A program made the translations under genes and the position numbers. The notes below the pieces were generated by a model that searched no databases, was not told the DNA's origin, and saw only the letters and a program-made list of their open reading frames with translations. A stretch of DNA of 64,000 bases, from positions 434,001-498,000 of the forward strand of contig JAWZYV010013019.1 in NCBI GenBank assembly GCA_038373885.1, given 5' to 3'. Positions 23,143-34,105 of this stretch are shown in pieces. Every line of letters starts with the position of its first letter. The stretch's first letter is position 1. This DNA comes from Cheiracanthium punctorium (taxonomy: Eukaryota > Arthropoda > Arachnida > Araneae > Cheiracanthiidae).

Positions 23143-23553
23143 TTAACCCTTTGAGGCGCAACCCTTTCCCAATGCTGAAAAAAGGGCAGCCGTTGCCATC
23201 GCTCGACTTAACTACCAGAAAGATGGCGGACGATCGAAACGTTCATCGCGTGCCACAGATCTAGATACCTTTTCTTGACGACAGCTGGTTGTGCCCGGGC
23301 ACAGCCAGCTGTCGAAAAAGGTCCTTTTTTGCCCTTTTTTCAGCATTGGGCAATCTATCCAGCTGTTCTCGCATTCTTCCATTTTTCAGCAGATGTCAGT
23401 GCTGTTAAAAATAATCGCGACAATTTTTTTTTATAGAAACTCAACTATTCAACTATTTTTATAGAAATCAAATCTATTCTTCGTGACTGGCAACAGTCAA
23501 AACGTCAGAGTTTGGTGTTCCCAGAGCGGGAACACTGCGCGTTAAAGGATTAA
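23143..23553. mobile_element. TTAA-flanked MITE, family P copy 1
   Basis: TTAA at 23143-23146 and 23550-23553. The left end is CCCTTTGAGGCGCAACCC. The right end is the inverse of the other end type, CCTTTAACGCGCAG. Contains a central hairpin around CAGCTGG...CCAGCTG (about 23281-23310). Family copies occur at 24362, 42324, 51728 and 58220. A TTAA target and CCCTTT ends indicate a piggyBac-like non-autonomous family. Confidence 0.8.
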
Positions 23554-24361
23554 AACAAACCCTGACGCTTTTCAAAACGAATGCTTCCTCCTTACAACCG
23601 ACTCCGGGCCTTTACCCGGCAGTAATTAAATTTTCAACAAACCGCTCACCCCCCTCCCTCCCAATCCAGCCATCCTGCTTTCCCTTTCCTTTCCCCCGTG
23701 AAAAATTTAGAAAATCACTTATGTGCCCCCTCATCGTGCTCTCCCCCCCCCCCCCCCACCCAGTTCTGCACTTGACAATTTACGCGGACGTCATATAATA
23801 AAATCATACGATCAGCCCTGCTCCACCGACTCGTCTAAATCTTTTGAAGGAATTTCTCGGCCTCTGTCTCTCCCCCCTGGAAAAATCGATATCAGGAAAA
23901 AGGGGGGGGATGCAAAAGCTGAGATTGGGGTGGTTTGGAGGGCGCCACGCCCCTGCAACTTGTTCACGGCTCTTCCAGGGCGTGGCTAAGTTATTGCCCG
24001 GAATGCAATAGTAATAATTCGAATCGTAAATTTTAAAATTCCAGGCTACCGGAGTCCTGCGGCTTTGTCACGGCAAGTATTTGGATGGCTGGGAAGAGAC
24101 AGGTAATGAGTGGAAACAAATGCAGTTTGGGCCCGTAAATTAAGAAGAATCTGTAGTCTTTTATCAGGTGGATTTGTTCGATTTATTCTCCTAAATAAAC
24201 TGTTTGTTTGTATCTTTATTGTTACGTTTTTCTTCCTTCTCTTTTCAAACAGAGATTGAATATAGTTTCGATAGGCATTGGCAGTTTTTGCACGCTTTTA
24301 TTTAAATTGCTCTGTATTTGTTAAGTTATGCTGTTTGGACACGTTTAGAACGAGCCCTGAT
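23554..24361. other. No gene seen; poly-C and poly-G blocks
   Basis: Long C runs occur at about 23642-23760, and a G run at about 23902-23909. An 88-codon frame starting at 23723 is proline-rich because of the C tract and is not called. Confidence 0.5.
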
Positions 24362-24430
24362 TTAACCCTTTCCCAATGCTGAAAAAAGGCAGCTTCACGA
24401 GAATCCTTTACTTTTAGCACGTCATTTCCC

Positions 24431-24465
<35 letters not shown>

Positions 24466-24676
24466 TCACGATTATTTTTAACGGCACTGACATCTGCTGA
24501 AAAATGGAAGAATGCGAGAACAGCTGGATAGATTGCCCAATGCTGAAAAAAGGGCGGCCGTTGCCATCGCTCGACTTAACTAATAACAAGACGGCGGACG
24601 ATCGAAACGTTCATCGCGTGCCACAGATCTAAAGACCCTTTTTTATTGCTGCCTTTTTCAGCTGTGCGTCAGCTGA
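24362..24676. mobile_element. TTAA MITE, family P copy 2 (partial)
   Basis: It begins TTAACCCTTTCCCAATGCTG and shares the CATCGCTCGACTTAACTA and GGCGGACGATCGAAACG blocks with the other copies. It contains a 29-bp poly-A run (24434-24462). The right TTAA end is lost next to a SINE. Confidence 0.7.
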
Positions 24677-24677
24677 A

Positions 24678-24843
24678 TTTTCTAAGGGGGTCCTAACCCG
24701 TAGTTACGCTAGTTTCGGAGAAAAACCACGGAAAACTCCGAATGGTTAGGTCGACAGTCGCGCGATGGTATCCGAGCCCGAACCATCACACTTCGGCCGT
24801 CTACCATTTTCAGTGACATAACCACTGTGCCATGGTGAGGCAT
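24678..24843 (-). repeat. tRNA-derived SINE, truncated copy
   Basis: On the minus strand there is an A-box-like GGCACAGTGGTTATGTCACT and a degenerate B-box (GGTTCGGGCTCGGATACC), then a body with CCTAACCATTCGGAGTTTTC and GGGTTAGGACCCC. It matches 56388-56545 in order. Confidence 0.7.
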
Positions 24844-25419
24844 TGTCCAGTTTTCGATTGAGCTGAAATTTTGCATACGAATGCATCTTAGTTTACAGTA
24901 CTTGAATCAATCGTAAGGAATTTTAATTTAAGCTAATTATCTTAGATTTAGTTGAATCCCTTGCCAAAAAGCGATAACGGAAAGATTACGGTATTTAAAT
25001 GCAACAGACAAGAACACAGTACAATCTTGATAATCCGGCGTTTTCTCCGGCACGACGTTTGGTAATCCGGCGCCTTCGGGGAAATACATGAAAAGATACG
25101 CATTGTTTCTGTAAATTCCCTATCCTCCTGATAATCCGGTATTGCTTGGTGGTCCGGCTGTTGTCTGGTAGCATGTATGTCGGATTGGCTATGGCTACTT
25201 ATGGTTACTGGTTGTCGTCAGCACGAATATTGACGACAACATTCGATATTATACGTAATTTATGACATGTTGTATAGGAAAAACTAAACACTGTGGGGGT
25301 GACTTCCTCATCGAGGCATATGCTTCCGCCCCCCACAGCATATGGTATACCGAAGGCATGATTGGGAAGTACAATGCTTGGCCCCGCGTGATCTGTTGAG
25401 ATAATGTTCGTTTAGTTAG
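24844..25419. other. Mostly unassigned; possible pogo-like end
   Basis: CAGTACAATCTTGATAATCC at about 25017 and repeated AATCCGG words to about 25200 resemble one end of a pogo/Tigger-type element. The other end is not found. Confidence 0.35.
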
Positions 25420-26088
25420 TACAGACACTCCCTCTAATTCGTAACCCTATAATTTGCAAATGCCTATAATTCGCCATACATTTTACAAGTAAACAAATAA
25501 TTTTACATTTCAGTTTTTCTACAAGACTGATGAAACTTTCACTTTCGTGAAAATAAAAAGACCATTAAAAGAGGTCTACTGAAATATTAGCCTATTTATA
25601 TTTATAACTAGACTTGTGGAAATTCACTATTTGTCCTGATACAGGGAAAGGCATGGGATTAGATTTTCATTTAGTATAATTTTGCATTACTCTAGAGAAA
25701 TATCTATTATGGGTAGAAACAAACTTGTAAATACAATTAAATACCTTCAATAAACATACATAAATAAATAAACTGGCGTCTCCAAAAGAATGCCTGTTAC
25801 TAAGCTGCTAGACAAAATTGTCAAGTGCAATTTCAAAGGTTATTAAATAACTAAAACATAGCCTTTTTAATTAAAAAAAACAATGTTTTATATTATTTTT
25901 CATATATTATTACACAAAATAACTATTACGACCAGTTTGGTTTCAGTTCTGTTTAATTACATGTGTCCCAATACTTTTTAGCAAAATACACATTTTATCC
26001 CCGTGTTAACCAAGTGACCTATAATCTGCAAAATTCTATAATCTGCACAATCCTTAGTCTCAACCTGTGCGGATTAGAGGATGTCCTA
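25420..26088. mobile_element. TA-flanked pogo-like MITE
   Basis: Ends CAGACACTCCCTCTAATTCG (25422) and, inverted, GGACATCCTCTAATCCGCAC (to 26086) are flanked by TA. Recurrent CTATAATYTGCAAA and CTATAATTCGCC words sit inside both ends. The interior is AT-rich and non-coding. Confidence 0.6.
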
Positions 26089-27057
26089 CATGAAATGTTT
26101 TTCATCATTCTAGCGAAATGGTAGAATGTGAATCTCCGATTGAGCTGAAATATATAATTTTAACAACTAGAAATGGTCAATAAAAAGTTTTATATTAAGG
26201 TTTTAATTTTTGTGAATTCTTACAGATCGTTTGACTGTCTGAATATGGAAATTTGCTAGCAACTGCATGAGTTTCCTGTAGTATACTTGTTAGCGTTCCG
26301 GTCATTTGTAACGCAGCCCTGAAAATTTGAGATCGCTATTCTAATATTTTCGAAATTTCGAGAAAGAAAAGCAAGATTGGTAAATTTTGTTTACCACTGT
26401 AGTAGAATTTTTTACGTAAAAGAGTATTTTTTGTGAGTTCTTTTTAACAATGAACTTATTCATCGTTTGTTTCATAATGAGATTGCGGGAATGAGTAGGA
26501 CATTATCATATGCACATAATTATGTGTTTCAAAAGAATTTACCAGTTAATCATACTTAATGATTTGTTATGTTTTAAATATATGTTTAATGATTCAATTA
26601 TATTTAATAATTATTCTTTTGCAATTCTTAGTTTGCAAGTTTAAATGTCATTTTTGATGCAGGTATTTCTTTCTCTAGCTCATGGCCTGATTACAACAAA
26701 ACGATTTTCCATCTAATAAATGTTAAACATTATTCAATTCTTTGCTTGCCATTGGATTTAACGTTTTAAATTAAAAAAAAAATGTGTAATATGAATATCC
26801 AGCATTATCAATCCTTTCATATAATTATCATTTAAATTAGCACTGAATATAAACAAGTTATTTTCCATTTCCTCAGTGAAAGTGTTTGTGCTTTTGCGTC
26901 CAGTTATAAAACACAATGCACATTCACCATCCCCCCAAATACCTCACTGATTAGAAACTAGACAAATACTGGCTTTCTTCAAGTGCTAGCGTCTGTTTTA
27001 TTGTCTTCTAATGAGCTGAAATTGGTTTGAGAAGATCAATAAAGGCTAAACCTCATT
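26089..27057. other. No feature seen
   Basis: AT-rich DNA without a recognisable element or coding signal. Confidence 0.5.
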
Positions 27058-27711
27058 GTCTTCTCCAAGGGCGTAGTTAGGTTGGGGCAAGTGCCCCGGG
27101 CGCTGGACGAGAAGGGGGGGGGGCGCCAAAAAGGAAATTACAAATCAAACCTGTGAATGGGATATTTTCTTAAGGTTGGTTTTGGTACATATTTTTTACA
27201 TGGTATCACATCCCCTACTACGAAACTCGATGTTTATTTTACATCTTACGTTTAAAGTACTTGATCCCCCAAAACTGCTGCACTCGCACTCAAAATTTAC
27301 CGGATCACAAATCCGAAAATATGGAGAACCACGCCTCTCCTTTCCGGAAGCGAGCAAAAGCGAAAGAAAAAGCTCCCCAATTGTCATCACTAATGTCATC
27401 TTGGCTGAACAGTAAAACAGAAGACCACTGTGTTACACAAGAAGAAGCTGTTACGGATAGTGATGCAAACACCGAAATAAAACCAAGCAGCCATGTATGT
27501 GAAACTGACATAAAGCCAGAAAAAAATACCGAAAATGAAGACTTTCATTTGGATTTATAAAAGTATGATTATTGTGCTTATGAACAGTTTTTTTTTTAAT
27601 CACTTTTTCATAACTTTGTAATTGTGGTCGCTCATCTGAAATTTGGGCGGGACGATGAACACATGTTTTGCCCTGGGTGACAAATATCGTAGCCTCGCCC
27701 CTAGTCTTCTC
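27058..27711 (+). mobile_element. hAT element relic with exact 8-bp TSD
   Basis: The element 27066-27703 is flanked by GTCTTCTC on both sides (27058-27065 and 27704-27711). The ends CAAGGGCGTAGTTAGG and CGTAGCCTCGCCCCTA are diverged inverted repeats of the CAGGGGCGTAGCC type. It carries a possible transposase N-terminal remnant. Confidence 0.75.
27321..27560 (+). pseudogene. Possible hAT (TTF-type) transposase N-terminus
   Basis: An 80-codon frame beginning MENHASPFRKRAKAKEKAP continues with SSLMSSWLN and an acidic, low-complexity tail. Arthropod TTF-zinc-finger hAT transposases often start with a short basic RKR.K.KE segment followed by a hydrophobic-polar block and an acidic linker before the zinc finger, and this frame looks like that. 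A second frame just upstream carries TGSQIRK, suggesting a frameshift near 27310. No zinc finger or catalytic residues remain. It sits inside an element with an exact 8-bp duplication. The family assignment is inference from composition and context. Confidence 0.4.
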
Positions 27712-29477
27712 CAAGAATCAAAGATGTGCCTCTAGGTTCTCCGTGTGTTTTCGTTCCTCGGACACAACTACAATGGGAAAGAGGCGTTTAAAGGCCATTG
27801 CCCACACCCAGGGGTTGCCACCGTTAAATTGTATTTGAATGAAAATATTTGGCCGCGCTTTCCGCCGAGCGACAGCGGTGACCCCTGGACCGAACAATAG
27901 ATGGGGGTGATACCGCAATATTATCCACGGTCCCCAACTACCTTTTGTCGGTTTAATACCGGGGTATCTCCCTCTTTCTCTGCGGTGCGAAAAATTTATT
28001 GCATACAAGTGAGAATTGACCAAGCGGCGAGCGGCTCCCTCTCGATGTGGAAAGCGGCCTTTATTGGGCTTAAATGGCTTTTTACAAGAGGGGTCATTTT
28101 CCCTCCTGCAGATGTATGCTTCCGGCGAGAAAAGGTCTTCGAAATCAGGGGAGTTCTGACTTGGTGATCCCGAAGGGGGTAGCCAGTGAAATGGCACCTC
28201 CATATTCTCATGCAGGAAAATTTTTCGGGTTGGTTATGAAATAGATTGTGAATATACAAAAAGAATTTCCGCTTAACATGAAACTTATTCTAATACGAAA
28301 ATTTTGAAAAGGAGGGAGCAGGGAGGCATATATCCTGAACTTTAAATATAACGGCAGAATAATCAACTTAATAGAAATTAAAACATGCCGAACTAATTTT
28401 TTTTCATTTAGTTCTTGCAAATCTGATACGATTCCTATCCACCTTCACTTTAGTCTTCTGAATGAAGCGCATCACTATATTTTACTTGCGCTTTTTTTTC
28501 CCCCAAGAATAATATTTCAACCAGACAAAGAGATGACAGATAAAACCTTGCGTGTGAATTCAATGGCATCATCATCAACCATTTACGGGCGAATCCGTCC
28601 GTATATTTGCCTATTTAGCATGCTCAACGCAAGCACGCACCTACTTAACTATACACTATCATTGATAACCACGGGGTATTTCCCTTCGGAACACGATATA
28701 CCGAAGTAACCAGAGAACTTTGCTCTGCTCACTTATTGAATAACCGAGCTAATTGTATTTAGAAAAAAAAAAAAAAAATGTCACTGCAGTATTGGTTTTA
28801 AAGCTTCGGCCAGTCGGAAAACGTAACTATACTACCGAGGGCAAAAAAAGCAAAAGACAGCAGACAGACAATGCTTCTTTCATCACGGAAGCACGTTTCA
28901 GTGTGAAAAATACAGTTAAAGTTTCAAGAAGGTAGCTCAGTTTATCAAGAAAAGAACAATAAAGAATTGTCCAGAGCCTGGAATGATTATTTAGCAATGA
29001 ATTTATCATCGGGCCACTTACTATGCAACAGATTTTTCGTGCATATCCATGAATCCTATCGGCGATTGTGGTCTTTTCCAAATGTCAACGCTAGCGTCGC
29101 GCAACTGTCAAGCGGACGTAATAATGACAAATTTTACCAGATTTTCAAAACAATGATCCCCCACACACAACAAATGTAATTGGTCATAATGGCAGGATAC
29201 AACAGTCTTACAGCCTGGAACCATATTTTTAGGGGATAGTCAGGCGTACTTCTTGGAGATAGATCCCTTACGTGTCGTGAATGAAATTCGACGCACCTAA
29301 AATTTAAGAAGGAAAAAAGAATTACGGTGACATTTGAACTTTTTATCATATTCTAATAGTAACCAGAACAATGCAAAATTTAATTTGAGTATGAATAACT
29401 AACTACGCTAGAATTTAAACAAGAAAGATACGAATCACGCTAAATTTATTGATTATGATGCATTACGCATTGATTAT
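27712..29477. other. Apparently single-copy DNA with one long ORF
   Basis: I see no copy of this interval elsewhere in the window. It is less AT-rich at 27760-28200, where a 161-codon minus-strand frame (27718-28203) runs without a stop. That frame has no recognised domain and overlaps open frames on the other strand, so its length may reflect base composition. A poly-A run lies at about 28764-28778. Confidence 0.4.
27718..28203 (-). CDS. Unassigned 161-codon ORF, weak candidate
   Basis: This is the longest frame in the window. The predicted protein is rich in proline, arginine and aromatic residues, has no signal peptide or membrane span that I can see, and shows no motif I recognise. It lies in a locally GC-richer, apparently single-copy stretch where frames on the opposite strand are also open (27901-28167), so the absence of stops is weak evidence. 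No splice signals or polyadenylation site clearly support it. It could be part of an untranslated exon, a conserved regulatory block or chance. Confidence 0.15.
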   Translation of the reverse strand: MEVPFHWLPPSGSPSQNSPDFEDLFSPEAYICRRENDPSCKKPFKPNKGRFPHREGAARRLVNSHLYAINFSHRRERGRYPGIKPTKGSWGPWIILRYHPHLLFGPGVTAVARRKARPNIFIQIQFNGGNPWVWAMAFKRLFPIVVVSEERKHTENLEAHL

Positions 29478-30267
29478 GCTTATATTAGTGACGCAACGGA
29501 TATCAGTTTAGCCGGATACCGAATACCAGACCAAACTTTCAATCGGATATCCGGTTATCCGGCAGCAGTATGTTTTCTTCTTTTTCTGTTTTATTTTCCC
29601 TAGTTTTCTTAGGTCGTTCAGCTATTACTTTTTCTTTAAATTTTCTCATTGTTTCAAAATCAGAAATCTTTTTGGGATCGTTCCCATGAAATGAGTACCA
29701 GTTTTACTGCAATTAAAGCTGATACATTCTAAAGCTGAGTACATACATAAAGCTGAAATGTCACTGATTTTCTCCTTCAAGAGTTAGATAAATATCTTAC
29801 AAAATCAGTTCTTTAAAGAAAGACGTGTCCATTCAACTGTTGGAAAATCAATGTAGCAAATTTCCATACTTTATCAAAATTAGGGGGGGTGGGGACATTT
29901 TCTCACCAGCCAGCAGTACTACAGCAAGTACGATAGTCTCATAAGCAAGGTCAATTTATGGGGAGGAGGGGGTAACCGAATTCATACAAAGATTTAAAAA
30001 CAGTGTTTTTGCAAAATAATTTCCTCCAATAGTTTGATCCAATCTTAAAAAAGAGAGAAGTACTTAATTTCTCCCCCCCCCCTCAGATTTTCTATAAAAG
30101 ATAAAAATACATTCTAAAAAGTATTTAAAACAAAACATTTCCACAAAACTTTATTTTTTCTCATTTTTTATTATTGCAATTTTCAGAATTTATTCATTCA
30201 TTATGTTTATTAATGTTATTTCTCAGTATATAATTATAGACCGGATGTACTGCCGAATATTTGTAAT

Positions 30268-30717
30268 ATCCGGCTCATAGGCGCACCCACGGAGGGGGCT
30301 ATGGGGGCTGAAGCCCCCCCTAAAGGTAGAAAGTTAGAAGTCAAAAGCTTTAAAAAATGAAAATTGTCGCTAATGAATTATTTTTCTTTCTTTTTTTAAT
30401 TGTCTTCAAGTTATTTCTAACCAAAAAGACATTTATTTGAAAAGTTTTTAAACAAATGCTTACAGTTAGTTTATGAAACACTGTTAATCTCGGTTACAAC
30501 GTCACGCAAAAGAGCAGATAATTAATTGTGACTCCATACGGAGTTACATTGCTTGTGGGCTTGTGTTCTGTGGGACAGTCAAGTGGTACCGAATATGTAG
30601 ACGTTATAAGAGAGTTGTAACTAATTGAGGTCACACTATAATCGAGTTCAGCAGTATTTGCATGTCGCCCAGCCCCCCCCCCTAAACTAAAATCCTGGGT
30701 GCGCCACTGATCCGGCT
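30268..30717 (+). mobile_element. hAT-type MITE with exact 8-bp TSD (CATAGGCGC family)
   Basis: The element 30276-30709 has left end CATAGGCGCACCCACGGA and right end CCTGGGTGCGCCACTG. It is flanked exactly by ATCCGGCT (30268-30275 and 30710-30717). A near-identical complete copy is at 34114-34543 and a truncated one at 13513-13898. It is non-coding, with poly-C blocks near both ends. Confidence 0.9.
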
Positions 30718-30795
30718 ACTGGCAGTTATCCGGTATATTGGCTGGATAAAACGGATGCAGTCTGTTTGCCGGATGTCCGCTGCATCCCTAGTTTA

Positions 30796-31047
30796 CACGC
30801 TTTAACCAATTGAGCGAAATTCGATAAGTCGGAGCGATTTTTGTCCCAGTTTTCAAAAGTGCGCTTCTCCTTTAGCGCACCTGTTTTTCGATCACAAGAG
30901 CAGAGCGAAATATAACAATAAGCGAGTAGGGGAATTCTCAGAAAAAAGACTACTTAAAGAGAACTTTTGCGGAAATACCGGTAGGTTTCCGTGGAAACGG
31001 ATCGCTTCGCAATGTATCGTTTTTTTCTCTCTTTCGGTTTAAGCGTG
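30796..31047. mobile_element. MITE with CACGCTTTAACC ends (copy 2)
   Basis: Inverted ends CACGCTTTAACC and GGTTTAAGCGTG match the element at 19914-20187, including internal TCGCTC/GAGCGAAAT and GAATTCTCAGAAAAAAGAC blocks in inverse order. TA precedes it and CA follows, so one side of the TA duplication is mutated. It splits the target duplication of the larger hAT-type element. Confidence 0.7.
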
Positions 31048-31052
31048 CATAT

Positions 31053-31384
31053 ATCTATATATTAGTGTTAGAAAATAAAATGCAAGTACATGTTAATCGC
31101 GAACTTCATCCAAAATCGCTCAGTCGCCAACAATTTTACAAGCCTCAAACATTCTAATATATCACGATCTCCCATAGCCTGTAAAACTGTTTTTATTCTG
31201 TGTACTTTCTTTTAATTTATATTTCTTCATTCGCCACCCAGTTGGTGTAGTAGCAAACGAATCATTCTATCTTATCCTAAGATCCGAATATGCTATCCTA
31301 GAAGGGTTAGATTCCTGGCTTGTTCTTTGGTGTGAAGTTTGGAAACGACTGGAAGGAATTAAAAAACTTTCTTTTCTAAAAAAA
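31053..31384. other. No feature seen
   Basis: AT-rich unassigned DNA before repeat family S. Confidence 0.5.
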
Positions 31385-32410
31385 AATAACGGCCGCTGTC
31401 AAGAGCTTGTTGGGCTATCTTCTCCTAAACCGTGGGGATTTGAATTTCGAGAAACATGCCAAAGGATTCGGAAAAATCCGAGGAAACTGATAAGCTCACT
31501 TGAATTTCGAAAATCGAATTATTTTAGAGGATATTAATAAAAAAACTGAAAAAATAAAACATAATGGTTGCCAGATTTGGCATAAAATCATTTATTACTT
31601 TGCAACAAAGCAATTCCAAGTACGTAGAATTGCGTGAAATTGACAAACATGAAGTAGAATTACACCCATTTTATCCCAAATTAAAAAGTATATGAAATAA
31701 ATAACTCAAAGTGTGTTAGACAAAGTTGACAATTTTCAGATAGTAAGTTCGCATAGACAACAGGAGTTTAGAATTAGCGATTATTCGTTTTTCCAAAGCA
31801 GAATAACTAATTGTGATTTTAAAAGCCCCATCTTGGCATTAGATACGATCTCGCAAAATGGTATCTTTCCAAGCAGAGTGAATCTAAACCACGAGTTCAA
31901 AAATATTAGAACCCAATATCTTGAAAATGAAAAATAATTAAAATGCAGATTATTTTAAAGTCGGTTCGGTCCAGCTGGAGTATTTGCTACCAGTAGACAT
32001 ATTTGGTGGCGTCAGGGGCGTAGCCAAGGGGGGGTTTGGGGGGTCATAACCCCCCCATGAGGAATATTTTGCCATACGAAATGTATATTCTTCACTACAT
32101 TGTCACACCCACGTATACATATATATGAGTTGTAGTAGTCGTAACCCCCCCCCATGAAAAATTTCTGGCTACGCCCCTGGGTGGCGTTAACTATGAAATT
32201 ATAGCAGTTATAGTACACTTTGGATATTTGCGAGCACGGCGTGATGATATAATTCGTGGTGCTACCTACGCCAATCTGCAAAGGATTATGTATATGAAAA
32301 TATGGATAACGGTTTTCTGGCAATCTTACATGAGCAGTAATTATAGGTTGTGAGCATGTGTAAATTGCCAAATAATGAAAAGTCGCCGTTGGTGGCAAGC
32401 TGTTACGTAG
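31385..32410 (+). repeat. Interspersed repeat family S, copy 1
   Basis: This segment of about 860 bp (excluding the inserted MITE 32013-32187) aligns inverted with 53735-54485, and its first part also aligns inverted with 56000-56303. Landmarks are GGTTGCCAGATTTGGCATAA, AACAGGAGTTTAGAATTAGC, GTCCAGCTGGA and AATTCGTGGTGCTA. The class is unknown; no ORF of note. Confidence 0.8.
32005..32187. mobile_element. hAT-type MITE with exact TSD and empty site
   Basis: The element 32013-32179 has ends CAGGGGCGTAGCCA and TGGCTACGCCCCTG, flanked exactly by GGTGGCGT (32005-32012 and 32180-32187). The family S paralogue near 53960 has the uninterrupted site TTTGGCGGCGTTAAC (read on its minus strand), which confirms the boundaries. 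A close relative is at 44214-44386. Confidence 0.95.
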
Positions 32411-33242
32411 TTAATATCAAAGAAAATCTTTTATCATATGAAGTACTGTTTTCTTAGAGCTAATTATTAACTATACTGACCCCGATTATTAACTATACTG
32501 ACCCTGAGGCGCGATCGCCCCTCTTTTAATCCGCCCTTGGCAAATACCCAGCCTTGGGAAAAAAATCATCATTCAGTAAACACATACTGTTGCATTTACA
32601 TATTTCAAAATTATATAGGCTACATTTTTCAGGCACAATTAGGAAAGAAAAGCTTATTTACCTGTGCTATCGTTAACATAAATTACTATTTTATTTCTCG
32701 TTTTTCATCTGTTTTATTTGTGTATTTTCAACACGCTTTTATTAGTTTCACCTGTATGTTTGTTTGTTTGTTTGTAACCGACTCCTTTGAACTCGATTTC
32801 GACCCACTTTCAAGTGTCAGATTTAATTTAAACTTTGCAGACTTATATCAAGGACCGATGACAATACAATAATTTGATAAGTTTATCCCATTATCCTGAT
32901 TAGGATCGTCAGGGTTAGTAATTTTCTTAGAGATCCTTTGCGTGAGAGCGAGAGAGATGGAGCAAGCGCGCGGTCTACGCATGCGTACCATTTCGGCACT
33001 CGGCTCAGCACAATGGAGCAGAACCTCTCTCGCTATTGGTAACTGTATTCAATGGTATGTTTGGGTAGTTACGTTTTTGGAATCCAGATGGCAAATCTAA
33101 AAATTTTACCTCAATATGGTATATTATTACATGGATGTTTCTGTTTGTTGTAGTCGTTATGAAACTTGTTTGTTGATTATAGACCTATTTTTCCTTTTTA
33201 GTGAGGAAGGTAGCATTTAACTGCAGGTTAATTAATACTTTG
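32411..33242. promoter_or_regulatory. Unassigned DNA; GC-richer block at 32940-33045
   Basis: A repeat-like piece with a TTTG run lies at about 32757-32775. From 32940 to 33045 there is a CpG-rich block with GAGA-type repeats, the perfect palindrome TACGCATGCGTA (32976-32987, NRF1-like) and an inverted CCAAT box (ATTGG near 33035). This resembles a promoter, but no transcript or gene is recognisable, so it is only a candidate. Confidence 0.25.
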
Positions 33243-33384
33243 GTGCACAGCAGGGGCGTAGCCTGAGGGGGCTGCTGCCCCCCGAAATCTGACCCTTTAC
33301 TTAGCTTACAATTGAACTATTAGCTTTAAATTTGATACCCAGCCCACCCCGAAATAAAATCCTGGCTACGCCACTGGTGCACAG
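33243..33384. mobile_element. hAT-type MITE with exact 8-bp TSD
   Basis: The element 33251-33376 has ends CAGGGGCGTAGCCTG and CCTGGCTACGCCACTG, flanked exactly by GTGCACAG (33243-33250 and 33377-33384). It is 126 bp and non-coding. Confidence 0.93.
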
Positions 33385-33454
33385 TGAAAATAAATTATCT
33401 CACAGTTTATACTTTCCAACTTAGTGTTCCTTAGTGTCTTATGAGAGATATCGA

Positions 33455-33990
33455 AAATTAAAAATAAATTTCAAATAAATACAGTTTAAAAAATCTAAAA
33501 AACACGCATTTATAGCAAATCGAACTAAAAGGTGAAAAATAAATATAGTTTAAAAAAACTAAAAAACGGGCTTTAGTGATAAGTTGAACTAACTAAAAAG
33601 TGAAAAATAATTCTTAATATAGAAATAAATTAATGAACGAAAAATAGTATTATTGTGAAAAAAGCGTGGGGTGCCTCTATATATCAGTTCTTGAGAATAT
33701 TCGATCGGTACGATTAGTACAAAACTGATACAAAAAATATAGCACAAAGCGCCCCACACTTTTTTCACAATAATACTATTTTTCGTTCATTAATTTATTT
33801 CTATATTAAGAAATATTTTTCGCTTTTTAGTTAGTTCAATTTATCACTAAAGTGTGTTTTTTAGATTTTTTAAACTAGATTTTTATTCGTTCATTAATTT
33901 ATTTCTATATTAAGAATTATTTTTCACTTTTTAGTTAGTTCATATTATCACTAAAGCGTGTGTTTTAGTTTTTTTAAACTGCATTTTTTT
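33455..33990. repeat. Large palindrome with tandem arms
   Basis: Left-arm units (about 33470-33670) and right-arm units (about 33740-33985) are inverted copies. The block AATATAGAAATAAATTAATG appears once on the left and twice, inverted, on the right; the central arms include AATAGTATTATTGTGAAAAA and its inverse. The centre is near 33705. Folding would give a long cruciform. It is probably a foldback or MITE dimer. Confidence 0.75.
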
Positions 33991-34105
33991 GTTTATAGCT
34001 GTTCTTTTTCTGTCTTACCTTTTTGCTTTGCTTTTATTGTATATTTTTACCTACATCCTTCCTTTGTACCGATATTCATTTTTCATCTCCCCGTTTCTCA
34101 TTATT

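Larger units (their letters stand above)
29478..31052. mobile_element. hAT-type element nested with two MITEs
   Basis: The element 29486-30790 has ends TAGTGACGCAACGGATATC and, inverted, TAGGGATGCAGCGGACATC (15/19). The left 8-bp target copy is GCTTATAT (29478-29485). The right copy is split by a later TA-targeting MITE: GTTTA (30791-30795) plus TAT (31050-31052), giving GTTTATAT, a 7/8 match. A second MITE (30276-30709) is inserted inside. Recurrent CCGGATA/TATCCGG words lie near both ends. Confidence 0.65.

Noticed and set aside
23723..23989. 88-codon proline-rich ORF
   Set aside because: Starts in a poly-C tract; no domain and no splice support.
32012..32398. 128-codon minus-strand ORF
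   Set aside because: It crosses a MITE boundary with a target duplication, so it cannot be an ancestral gene.
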